DNA of 64,000 nucleotides from NCBI GenBank assembly GCA_937915865.1, contig CALGIG010000034.1, positions 62,001-126,000 of the forward strand, written 5' to 3'. Under the pieces are notes generated by a model. That model was not told where the DNA came from. It ran no database searches and saw only the letters and a program-made list of their open reading frames with translations. Shown here piece by piece: positions 44,607 to 52,492 of the stretch. Source of the stretch: an uncultured Prolixibacteraceae bacterium (GTDB lineage: Bacteria; Bacteroidota; Bacteroidia; Bacteroidales; Prolixibacteraceae). Made by a program: the position numbers and the translations under genes. Positions within the stretch are counted from its first letter, which is position 1. The number at the start of each line of letters is the position of its first letter.

Positions 44607-45773
44607 TTAGCTTAATGCCATTGCAATAGAAACCCCAATAAAAGTTCCGATAACATACCCCAGAATTCCGACCAAAATGGCAGGTGTAATCAGTTTTTTC
44701 TGTCCGAGCGACGCAGCCATCGGTGCGGCAACCGACGGGCCCATAATGTTTGCAGCCGATGAAATAATTGCTTCGTAAACATCGAACTTGAAGAGTTTGG
44801 CCAACGAAATCAGAAATATTAAATGAAAGAACATAATAATTAGGTAAAAACCCAGAACAGCCGGGCCAACTTTAAGCATATCAGCTAAATTGGTTGACGC
44901 TCCAATTACCGCAAGAAAAATGTACATCATCCACAAACCCAGTGAAAAAGATGTGTCTTCCAGTTTCTTCAGACGTTTAGGAAATAAATTTGCAACCAGA
45001 ACAGAGATGATGGTGATTATCAAAATACTCATACTCATTCTGGTAGCATATATTTTCTGAATCAATTCTGAAAGAAAATTGCCAGCGGCGGCAATGCTTA
45101 CAGCAATTAAAACCGAAAGGGCGATCCGTTCAATAGTTATTGGGAAAGTTTCCGTGGTTTGAGTATCTGAATCGTGTTCCCGATTTTCAACCTTTGGTTT
45201 GACAAAAAATCGTGCCAAAAATTTCATTGATGGTAAGGCAAACATCAGTAAAATATAGGCATTGGCAGCGAAGTTATCGACAGCAATGGTTGCCGAAAAC
45301 AACGGATGAGTACTAAAATTCATAATTTCTCCCGTGGCAATAAAATTCATGCTTCCGCCTATTAAAGTGGCTGAAATAACCCCGGCAACATTGCCAGAAT
45401 CAGGCCCAAGATCGATCAGAAAAAATGCCAGAAAACTTCCAAGGATCACTCCTAAAGCACCAATAAGAAAAGCAACCAGCAACTTTCCTCCTTCCCGAAT
45501 GATCCGGGTAATGTTGGAACCCATCAACATCATCGGAATTGAAATCGGGATAAAATAACTGTACACCAGCTCGTAAACAGCAACCTTCTGCCTGGGATCT
45601 GAAGCCAGCGGAACTACACCAGTCATCGACAATACCGACATCAGGATCATCGTAATCAGGATTCCTGATACCTGCCCTGTCCATTTTTTATGCTCAGACC
45701 AAATTCCTAGCGCGGCAGCGCCCACCACAATTGCCAGGATGAGCAAGTTGTTTTCAGGAGATATTATTGACAT
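44607..45773 (-). CDS. DUF819-family membrane transporter
   Basis: A 388-residue inner-membrane protein of the DUF819 group, with about 11 hydrophobic helices. The N-terminal LLILAIVVGAAALG and the patterns GLGPDSGNVAG-like (IDLGPDSGNVAGVI) and ATGEIMNFS are family features, and the central loop at about 190-220 is charged (EHDSDTQTTE). The substrate is not known for the family. It lies between pepE and the PepSY-like gene on the minus strand, flanked by two copies of a 38-nt hairpin in opposite orientation. Confidence 0.8.
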   Translation of the reverse strand: MSIISPENNLLILAIVVGAAALGIWSEHKKWTGQVSGILITMILMSVLSMTGVVPLASDPRQKVAVYELVYSYFIPISIPMMLMGSNITRIIREGGKLLVAFLIGALGVILGSFLAFFLIDLGPDSGNVAGVISATLIGGSMNFIATGEIMNFSTHPLFSATIAVDNFAANAYILLMFALPSMKFLARFFVKPKVENREHDSDTQTTETFPITIERIALSVLIAVSIAAAGNFLSELIQKIYATRMSMSILIITIISVLVANLFPKRLKKLEDTSFSLGLWMMYIFLAVIGASTNLADMLKVGPAVLGFYLIIMFFHLIFLISLAKLFKFDVYEAIISSAANIMGPSVAAPMAASLGQKKLITPAILVGILGYVIGTFIGVSIAMALS

Positions 45774-45856
45774 CTTTTTATTTGCTAAGATATTTTAAAA
45801 AGTATCGCTTTACCCCGATACAAGTATTTTATTGCTTTTTAGTTCACATTGAAATG

Positions 45857-45895
45857 ACAAAACCCGACTTGCACTTAATTACAAGTCGGGTTTTT
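45857..45895 (-). terminator. Terminator hairpin of the PepSY unit (copy of the hairpin at 44477-44518)
   Basis: Perfect 13-bp stem AAAACCCGACTTG / CAAGTCGGGTTTT with a 10-base loop, 22 bases after the end of the minus-strand PepSY-like gene. Loop and stem match the pepE hairpin when both are read in the direction of their upstream gene. Confidence 0.8.
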
Positions 45896-45916
45896 GAGCA
45901 TAAAAATTTACCAGAT

Positions 45917-46381
45917 TTAGTCTTTTTCGTTCGCCTCTTTCATCGGTTCTTTTTTAAGTAACTTCCCATTGGAATCAAACGAAATTTCAAGTTTATCCTT
46001 TCCTTTGGCGGCCTCCATTTCGAAGGTAACTACACCTTTGGAGTCGGTCACTTTTTCAATTTCATCGAACTTGTATTCTGCAAAATCTTTGGTTAGCATC
46101 GTTTTAACGGTCTTTGGCAGTTCCTTCTCATTGATTTCAGTCTCCGTTTCAAGCAGATTACCCTTTTCATCAAATAAAGCCGAAGTTTCTACCTTGTTCA
46201 TCGTAAATTCGGCTTCAAACTCTCCGGGCTTTTCGACGCTCCATTTCACTTTTTGTGCAGATGGAAACTTAACAGCAAACCCCGATTTTGCTTTTGCCGG
46301 AATTTTTTCGTCTTTTTGATTTACGGCCGATACGCCAACGACAAAAACTGAGCAAATAACCAGGGCAAGTAACTTTTTCAT
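45917..46381 (-). CDS. PepSY-like (PF11396-type) periplasmic protein
   Basis: A 154-residue exported protein; MKKLLALVICSVFVVG is a signal peptide. The rest has two internal copies of the PepSY-like pattern (FAVKFPSAQKVKWSVEKPGEFEAEF and the C-terminal KDKLEISFDSNGKLLK), a small alpha-beta fold. Bacteroidota PepSY-like proteins are often coregulated with adjacent two-component systems. I chose the ATG at 46381 because the upstream GTG has no signal-like start. It is the third gene of the unit with the kinase (37 bases upstream) and regulator. Function unknown. Confidence 0.75.
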   Translation of the reverse strand: MKKLLALVICSVFVVGVSAVNQKDEKIPAKAKSGFAVKFPSAQKVKWSVEKPGEFEAEFTMNKVETSALFDEKGNLLETETEINEKELPKTVKTMLTKDFAEYKFDEIEKVTDSKGVVTFEMEAAKGKDKLEISFDSNGKLLKKEPMKEANEKD

Positions 46382-46418
46382 ATCGATGTTTTTTAACGGT
46401 TTATGCACCGAAGTTAAG

Positions 46419-47699
46419 TTACGAGTTTGTCGAAATTTGGGATTTTTGCCTGATCGTCATACAGTGCATCTCATTGATGTATTGGTAATTCAATTCAAGA
46501 TTATAACTGTTGCAGATTTCATGGGCAATTGCAAGTCCCAAACCATTTGACTCGCTTAAAGTGGTTTGTTTCGAAAACCGGCGAAACATACGGGAGCAAT
46601 CTATTTCATCTCGTTCGCTTGTATTGGAAATAACTATTTCCTGATTTCCGGACTTTACTTCTATTTTCCCTTTTTCTTTATTATGGCGCAAAGCGTTGCT
46701 TAGTAAATTGTTGATAAGAATATCTGCCAACAACGGATTCAGGATAAATTTAACCTGCTTTTCAAGATGAATAGTGACCTCGATTTGTTTCAGGGCGAAC
46801 AGTTCTTCCAGGTACTCCAATCGCGATCGAACCAACGCGCAAATATCTATTTTGTTCGTTTCAACGAATTGCCGATTCTCAATTTTAGAAAGCAAAAGTA
46901 GGGAGTCGTTGAGTTTTGAAAGCCTAATGGTGGATTCGAATGCAGTGCGAATTCGATGATGTTGCTGGTCGTCCAGTGTTTTATCCTGTAACACCATCTC
47001 CAGTTTCGACTTGATAATTGCCAATGGTGTCTGGATTTCATGCGAGGCATTTTCTGTAAATTCTTTCAGATTAACAAAGTCCGCCTGAATTTTTTGCATC
47101 ATGTTTTCAAAGGTATGGTTTAACTGATCAAACTCTGCAATTCCAGTCCGTTCAAAACCGACAACCTTACTCTCCCCAATCTTCCAGTTATTCAACACCG
47201 AGAGGCTCTTGAAAAACGGCGTCCAGGCTTTGTTCGACAGCCAGCGGTTCAGGAAAAAAAGCGCCAGTAAAACAATGCCAAAAAGAACGGTCATAAAGGA
47301 AAAAATGACCATTTGCAGATCTTCCGATTCGAGCAGTGATTGTAGTAAAACGACTTCGTAGTGCTGGTTGCCTGAATGTACCGAGAAAGTCATCTTCCGG
47401 AATGGAACCAACTCCTTTTCCTCCTGATCGTAGGCCATGGTATCTGAAAAAACAGTGTATTGCACTGTCTTTTCAGTGCGTTTGATGAAGATGGAATGAT
47501 CCGGAGATTCCAATGAATCAATAATAGACGGATTTTGCTGAAGGTTCAGGACGATATACGCCTTGCGCGATTTGAGCATTTCGCGGATATTTTGATTGAC
47601 CACCTTGTCTAAAGCAAAGTAAAACAGGACACCGGCTACAGAAAATACCAGAAATGTAACCGCGAGAAAACGAATATTAATTTTGGATTGAAGTTTCAT
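46419..47699 (-). CDS. Sensor histidine kinase
   Basis: A 426-residue membrane sensor kinase. Membrane helices near residues 12-32 and 130-155 enclose a periplasmic domain of about 100 residues; a HAMP-like linker leads to HisKA (ENASHEIQTPLAIIKSKLEM, phospho-acceptor near residue 225) and a HATPase region with NGLGLAIAHEIC. The motif is slightly degenerate compared with the classic SHEIRTPL (QTP here). It is preceded by its response regulator; a 100-base spacer between them carries a 63-bp inverted-repeat element that may regulate expression of the kinase. Confidence 0.87.
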   Translation of the reverse strand: MKLQSKINIRFLAVTFLVFSVAGVLFYFALDKVVNQNIREMLKSRKAYIVLNLQQNPSIIDSLESPDHSIFIKRTEKTVQYTVFSDTMAYDQEEKELVPFRKMTFSVHSGNQHYEVVLLQSLLESEDLQMVIFSFMTVLFGIVLLALFFLNRWLSNKAWTPFFKSLSVLNNWKIGESKVVGFERTGIAEFDQLNHTFENMMQKIQADFVNLKEFTENASHEIQTPLAIIKSKLEMVLQDKTLDDQQHHRIRTAFESTIRLSKLNDSLLLLSKIENRQFVETNKIDICALVRSRLEYLEELFALKQIEVTIHLEKQVKFILNPLLADILINNLLSNALRHNKEKGKIEVKSGNQEIVISNTSERDEIDCSRMFRRFSKQTTLSESNGLGLAIAHEICNSYNLELNYQYINEMHCMTIRQKSQISTNS

Positions 47700-47741
47700 T
47701 CGTATAAATTTTAACCTTACTATTAAACTTTGGCACGTACT

Positions 47742-47804
47742 CATGGAATAGCCATTTATCCATTTTCGCTTTGTACCTGCATTATCTCACATGGCTATTT
47801 CATG
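47742..47804 (-). promoter_or_regulatory. 63-bp inverted-repeat element, copy B (upstream of the histidine kinase)
   Basis: On the minus strand: left arm CATGAAATAGCCAT, 35-base spacer, right arm ATGGCTATTCCATG. The right arm is identical to that of copy A and ends 42 bases before the kinase ATG; the left arm overlaps the stop codon of the response-regulator gene (47800-47802). Function unknown. Confidence 0.65.
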
Positions 47805-48474
47805 CCGTAAAGGTATACCCTGTTCCGTAAACATTTTGAAAATAGTCGTTACCGGTTCGTTCAAGCAGCTTTCGGCGCAGGTTTTTGATGTGCGAATAAA
47901 CGAAATCAAATGAATCAGCCGAGTCGGCAAAATCGCCCCACAGGTGCTCAGCAATCGATTCCTTGGTTAGAACCCGACTGCGGTTTGACACAAAAAACAT
48001 CAGCAAATCGAATTCTTTACGAGTCAATGGAAGTTGGTCGTCCTCTACAAAAACCAGCCGGTTTTCGGGATAAATGATAATTTTGTCGATAATCAGTTTT
48101 TGCCGACCTTCAAATTTTCGACGGCGTAACACAGATTTGATGCGCGAATTGAGCTCCGGTAGATGAAATGGCTTGGTGAGATAATCATCGGCTCCCAAAT
48201 CTAATCCTGAAACTTTATCGTCGAGTGAATTTTTGGCCGAAATAATGATTATTCCAGTTTCAGGATAACATTTTTTTACCTCTTTAACCAGAGATAAACC
48301 GCTCCCGTCAGGCAGTCCGACATCAACCAATATGCAATCGTATTCATAAAGATTTACCTTTTCCAACCCCAATTCAACAGTGTTAGCTTTTTCGCACAGG
48401 TAACCTTCTTCTTCAAGGTAAGCGACGATTGTTTCGCAAAGAACAACTTCATCTTCAATAACTAAAATCTTCAT
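47800..48474 (-). CDS. OmpR-family response regulator
   Basis: A 224-residue two-component regulator. The receiver has the acidic pair ED at 7-8, phospho-acceptor D51 (LVDVGLPDGSG), the T/S region (IIISAKNS) and the lysine (YLTKPFHLPEL). The C-terminal winged helix (about 130-222) reads LTRKEFDLLMFFVSNRSRVLTKE in two parts. It pairs with the downstream kinase. A TATATTTG box 18 bases before the start suggests a promoter directly upstream. Confidence 0.9.
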   Translation of the reverse strand: MKILVIEDEVVLCETIVAYLEEEGYLCEKANTVELGLEKVNLYEYDCILVDVGLPDGSGLSLVKEVKKCYPETGIIIISAKNSLDDKVSGLDLGADDYLTKPFHLPELNSRIKSVLRRRKFEGRQKLIIDKIIIYPENRLVFVEDDQLPLTRKEFDLLMFFVSNRSRVLTKESIAEHLWGDFADSADSFDFVYSHIKNLRRKLLERTGNDYFQNVYGTGYTFTA

Positions 48475-48491
48475 TCTGTCAAAAATTTACA

Positions 48492-48499
48492 CAAATATA
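48492..48499 (-). promoter_or_regulatory. -7 box for the response-regulator operon
   Basis: TATATTTG on the minus strand matches TAnnTTTG and lies 17 bases from the ATG at 48474. The leader would be short, so this is tentative. Confidence 0.35.
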
Positions 48500-48594
48500 T
48501 CAGCAAATATTGGAGGAATTTGGAGCAAGAAAAACCGGAATACCAAATCTCTACAAAATTGAATTCTATTTTTAGGAGATAAACTGATTTTGTT

Positions 48595-49191
48595 ATGAAT
48601 CGATTCATATTTTTATTGCTGTTTCTACCGGTAAACCTGTTTTCGCAAAACCTTGATATTAAGCTTTTAAGGCAAATCAACGAACACCGCAATACACATC
48701 TTGACGGCACTTTTAAAACAATTTCGAACAGCGTTTCGCCAATCAGCGTAGGAGTGCCTATCCTGATTTTTGGAACCGGACTGATTGAGAAGAATCAGGA
48801 ATTAAAACAAAAAGGGTTGGTGGTTGCTGAGTCATTCCTGGTTACCACTTTGGTTGCAACCGGGCTAAAACATGCTGTTAACCGTACCAGGCCGTATGAA
48901 ACCTACCCTGATATTCAAAAACTTAGTGCTGGTGGAAACTCTTCATTTCCATCAGGGCACACTTCCGATGCTTTTTCAATGGCCACATCATTGAGTCTGG
49001 AATTTCCCCATTGGTATGTGATTGCGCCTTCTTATACCTATGCCGCACTGGTTGGATATTCCAGGATGCACCTCGGCGTTCATTACCCAAGCGACGTGTT
49101 AGCTGGAGCTGTGGTTGGCGCGGGATCGGCTTTTCTGTGTTATAAAGTACAAAAATGGCTGAATCATCGAAATCGCAAAAAACATCGGTAA
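48595..49191 (+). CDS. PAP2-family membrane phosphatase
   Basis: A 198-residue membrane phosphatase of the PAP2/type-2 phosphatidic acid phosphatase superfamily. The three signature motifs are visible: KHAVNRTRP, PSGHTSDAF and SRMHLGVHYPSD. An N-terminal signal or membrane segment (about 1-18) and helical segments surround them. Members act on phosphatidic acid, phosphatidylglycerophosphate or undecaprenyl pyrophosphate; the substrate is not clear here. It is divergent from the response-regulator operon. GGAG lies upstream of the ATG at 48595. Confidence 0.87.
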   Translation: MNRFIFLLLFLPVNLFSQNLDIKLLRQINEHRNTHLDGTFKTISNSVSPISVGVPILIFGTGLIEKNQELKQKGLVVAESFLVTTLVATGLKHAVNRTRPYETYPDIQKLSAGGNSSFPSGHTSDAFSMATSLSLEFPHWYVIAPSYTYAALVGYSRMHLGVHYPSDVLAGAVVGAGSAFLCYKVQKWLNHRNRKKHR

Positions 49192-49237
49192 ACCATTTCG
49201 AAAGTAAATAGTCAATTTACAATTAAAACTTCTGAAT

Positions 49238-50257
49238 ATGAAAAACTTACTATCAATCCTATGTATTACCTTTCTACTCAGTAGTGGTAGCCTTGTCAGT
49301 GCTCAACCGGGATACAAAGTGGTTAACCAGATACATCTCGAAGGCGATGGCGGCTGGGATTACCTCTCGGTTGACGAAGATGCCGGTCGCTTGTATGTTT
49401 CACATTCGACAATGGCATTGGTTGTTGATCTGAAAACCGGCAAACAAATCGGGAAAATTGATGGAACCATCGGAATACACGGAATCACTTTTGTCAAGGA
49501 GCTGAACAAAGGATTTACCAGCAATGGCCGCGACAATTCAGTAACTGTTTTCGACCTCAAAACCTTGGAAGTAACTGGAAAAATTCAGGTTTCCGGGAAA
49601 AATCCTGATGCCATTTTGTATGATTCCTTTTCGGGAAAGCTTTTCACTTTCAATGGCGGAAGTTCGAATGCCTCAGTGATCGATCCCAAACAAGGAAAAG
49701 AAATTGAAACCATTCAACTCGATGGCAAACCCGAATTTCCGCAAACTAACGGAAACGGAAAAATCTTTGTAAATATTGAAGATAAAAGTGAAATAAGTGT
49801 AATTGATGTTAATAGTCTAAAGGTTGAGAAAAGCTGGTCGATTACCCCGGGTGAAGAACCGAGCGGACTGGCATTGGATAACGAAACTCATCGTCTTTTC
49901 AGTGTTTGCGGCAACAAGCTGATGGTTATTTCGGATCCCGACGCCGGAAAAGTAATTACCACATTGCCGATTGGCGATGGATGCGACGGTGTGGCTTTCG
50001 ACCCTGCCACCAAACGTGCTTTTAGCTCAAATGGTGCTGATGGAACAATCACTGCCGTTCAGGAGGAAAACAAGGACACTTATAAAGTAATTGAAACAGT
50101 TGCCACGCAAAGAGGCGCCCGAACAATAACCATTGATAAAACAACACATCACTTGTATTTATCGACAGCCGAATTTGGAGAAGCCAAACCAGGCGAACGC
50201 CGCCCTCCAATTAAACCCGGAACTTTCAGAATTTTGGATGTCGCTCCGGTAAAATAG
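49238..50257 (+). CDS. Exported YVTN-type beta-propeller protein
   Basis: A 339-residue periplasmic or surface protein; the signal peptide ends near VSAQ. Seven-bladed propeller-like repeats (GRLYVSHSTMALVVDLKTGK, KLFTFNGGSSNASVIDP, RAFSSNGADGTITAV) match the YncE/YVTN group, whose members bind redox cofactors, nucleic acid or proteins. There is no heme CxxCH motif. It follows PAP2 by 46 bases and precedes the efflux operon by 82 bases, with a terminator between. Function unknown. Confidence 0.8.
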   Translation: MKNLLSILCITFLLSSGSLVSAQPGYKVVNQIHLEGDGGWDYLSVDEDAGRLYVSHSTMALVVDLKTGKQIGKIDGTIGIHGITFVKELNKGFTSNGRDNSVTVFDLKTLEVTGKIQVSGKNPDAILYDSFSGKLFTFNGGSSNASVIDPKQGKEIETIQLDGKPEFPQTNGNGKIFVNIEDKSEISVIDVNSLKVEKSWSITPGEEPSGLALDNETHRLFSVCGNKLMVISDPDAGKVITTLPIGDGCDGVAFDPATKRAFSSNGADGTITAVQEENKDTYKVIETVATQRGARTITIDKTTHHLYLSTAEFGEAKPGERRPPIKPGTFRILDVAPVK

Positions 50258-50269
50258 TTTTCGTTAATT

Positions 50270-50297
50270 AAAGGTTTCATCATTTGGTGAAACCTTT
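50270..50297 (+). terminator. Terminator after the propeller gene
   Basis: 10-bp stem AAAGGTTTCA / TGAAACCTTT with an 8-base loop, 12 bases past the stop codon. The T tract is short. Confidence 0.6.
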
Positions 50298-50339
50298 ACA
50301 AACAATTTATATATTCAACCTGACTTTCACTGAAACAAG

Positions 50340-51572
50340 ATGCAGGTAAAGAAATTCGTCTTGCTTTTGATCTTTTTGGCGGCCGGAATTTCTATTCAGG
50401 CCCAACCACTCGATTTCTATCTTCAGAAAGGATTGGAAAATAGTCCGTTGTTAAAAGATTTCAGCAATAAGCTTCTCTCCGGAAAGTTAGACAGTTTGCT
50501 TATCAAGGCCAGCTACAAACCGCAGGTCAACCAGGTTTCGCAGGCCATGTATGCTCCGTATTCCAGCAATTTCGGGTACGATGAAGCCATTACCAATGGC
50601 GCCAATTACGCGGCGGTGCTCAATGTGGTTCAGCCACTGTTCAATAAAAAATTCAAGGCTAATCAGTTTCAGGAAAATGCTTTGGCCAAACAGTCCATCG
50701 CAACCGATGTCCGGCTGACAGAAACCGATCTGAAGCAAGGAATCACAGCTCAATATCTCACAGCGTATGCCGATTGGGAACAAATCCGGTTCAATCAGGG
50801 CATTTTGGAACAGCTAAAAAAGCAACAGGAATTGCTGAAAACGCTGGTCGAAAAAGGAATCTACGCGCAAACCGACGCCATGAATTTGTCTATTTCAATC
50901 ACCGCTCAGAAAATAGCTATCAGGCAAACGGCGCTCCAGTTCCGCAATAACCTGGCGGTATTGAATTTCATCTGCGGAATTGCCGATACCACCACCGCCG
51001 TTCTCCGGAAACCGAACCTGAAGGTGATCAACAAATTCGACATCAGCAGCACACCGGCGATGATGAAATTCAAAATTGACAGCCTGAAAACTGAAAATGC
51101 ACGACAAACCATCGACCTGAATTACCGACCAAAGCTGAGTGCATTTGCCGACGCGGGTTTCATGGCCGTTTTGCCCGAAAACATTCCGCACAATTTCGGA
51201 ACCAGTTTCGGCCTGAATTTCAGCCTTCCGGTTTACGACGGCAAACAGCGGAAACTTCAGTACGAAAAATTGCAACTCGACGAAAATACAAGGCTTGACT
51301 ATAAATATTTTTACACAAGCCAGTATAAGCAACAAATCAATCAGTTGTCAACCCAGTTAAAAGAAACCGACGAGTTGATATCGAACATCCGCAGCCAGTT
51401 GGCCGAGCAGGAAAAACTCATTGAACTCTACAAAATTGAAATTGAAAAAGGACTGGTTCGTTTTCTCGACTACCTCGCTATCGTGAACAACTACGCCCAA
51501 ACCAAAAATAATCTGACTACTGCCGAAATGAGTCGTTTGCAAATCATTAACCAAATGAATTACCTCAAATGA
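50340..51572 (+). CDS. TolC-family outer-membrane channel, second efflux operon
   Basis: A 410-residue outer-membrane factor with signal peptide (MQVKKFVLLLIFLAAG..QAQ). Two helical repeats contain the family-type motif LDFYLQKGLENSPLLKD and the helix LVEKGIYAQTDAMNLSI; the beta-strand segment GFMAVLPENIPHNFGTSFGLNFSLPVYDGKQ marks the repeat junction. Motifs are described in shortened form. It is smaller than the first TolC and its gene has higher GC. Its stop overlaps the adaptor start by four bases (ATGA), a tight operon. Confidence 0.87.
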   Translation: MQVKKFVLLLIFLAAGISIQAQPLDFYLQKGLENSPLLKDFSNKLLSGKLDSLLIKASYKPQVNQVSQAMYAPYSSNFGYDEAITNGANYAAVLNVVQPLFNKKFKANQFQENALAKQSIATDVRLTETDLKQGITAQYLTAYADWEQIRFNQGILEQLKKQQELLKTLVEKGIYAQTDAMNLSISITAQKIAIRQTALQFRNNLAVLNFICGIADTTTAVLRKPNLKVINKFDISSTPAMMKFKIDSLKTENARQTIDLNYRPKLSAFADAGFMAVLPENIPHNFGTSFGLNFSLPVYDGKQRKLQYEKLQLDENTRLDYKYFYTSQYKQQINQLSTQLKETDELISNIRSQLAEQEKLIELYKIEIEKGLVRFLDYLAIVNNYAQTKNNLTTAEMSRLQIINQMNYLK

Positions 51573-52489
51573 AACACATACTTCGCTTATCGGGCTTGCT
51601 CTGTCTGGTTGTCCTGTTGGGTTGTTCCGCCGGAAACCAATCGACCGAAGAAGAATCTTCGAAAGTAACCACGCCGGTGACTGTAACTTCAGCAACGACG
51701 GGGGTTATCAGCAAAGAAATCAGCCTCCCGGCAACGACGGCATACCTGAAAAAGAACACCGTAAAATCAACAACTTCGGGATATGTTACCAAAATTTCGT
51801 GCAACATTGGCGATTTTGTGAAAGCCGGAAGCCCGTTGTATTTGGTAAAAACCAAGGAGGCCGATGCGCTTGCCAGCTTCGGAAAGTCGAATCCTGAATT
51901 TGAAGTCAATGGTGAAATCACGATAAAAGCGCCAACTTCAGGAGTGATTTCTGAAGTAAACAAACAGGCCAACGATTATGTGGCCGATGGCGATCAGCTG
52001 TGCGTAATTGCTGAACAAAGCAGCCTTGTTTTTTTGCTGAACGTTCCGTTTGAACAAAACAAACACGCTGCAATTGGCGCCCGATGCGAGATTGCACTGC
52101 CCGACTCCACGCGGTTGCAGGGAACCATTGTTTCGAAACTTTCGGCGCTCGATGCAGTTTCGCAAACCCAAAGTTTCGTAGTAAAACTGCAAACTACGGT
52201 GCAATTGCCCGAAAACCTGACCGCTTCGGCCAAAATCATTGAAAGCACAAAAAGCAACACGCAAATTGTGGAGAAAAGCTGCGTTTTGACCGACGAAACG
52301 ATGGAAAACTATTGGGTAATGAAGCTGATCAGTGACTCGGTTGCTGTGAAAATACCCGTAAAAACCGGAATTGTGACTGACCGCGAAATTGAAATTCTCT
52401 CGCCGCAATTTCTGAAAACCGACCGTCTCATCAATTCTGGACACTACGGATTGCCCGATACTGCACGGATTTCCATCACTCAACCGTAA
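51569..52489 (+). CDS. RND efflux periplasmic adaptor, second operon
   Basis: A 306-residue short adaptor. A lipobox (VVLLGCSAG near residues 14-22) predicts a lipoprotein. The barrel-sandwich halves are visible (TVKSTTSGYVTKISCNIGDFVKAGSPLYLVK and IKAPTSGVISEVNKQANDYV, each described in part) without a long helical hairpin between them, so this is one of the compact adaptors. It overlaps the TolC-like stop by four bases and precedes the RND gene by three bases. Compared with the first operon's adaptor it is more divergent and shorter. Confidence 0.85.
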   Translation: MKHILRLSGLLCLVVLLGCSAGNQSTEEESSKVTTPVTVTSATTGVISKEISLPATTAYLKKNTVKSTTSGYVTKISCNIGDFVKAGSPLYLVKTKEADALASFGKSNPEFEVNGEITIKAPTSGVISEVNKQANDYVADGDQLCVIAEQSSLVFLLNVPFEQNKHAAIGARCEIALPDSTRLQGTIVSKLSALDAVSQTQSFVVKLQTTVQLPENLTASAKIIESTKSNTQIVEKSCVLTDETMENYWVMKLISDSVAVKIPVKTGIVTDREIEILSPQFLKTDRLINSGHYGLPDTARISITQP

Positions 52490-52492
52490 GAA

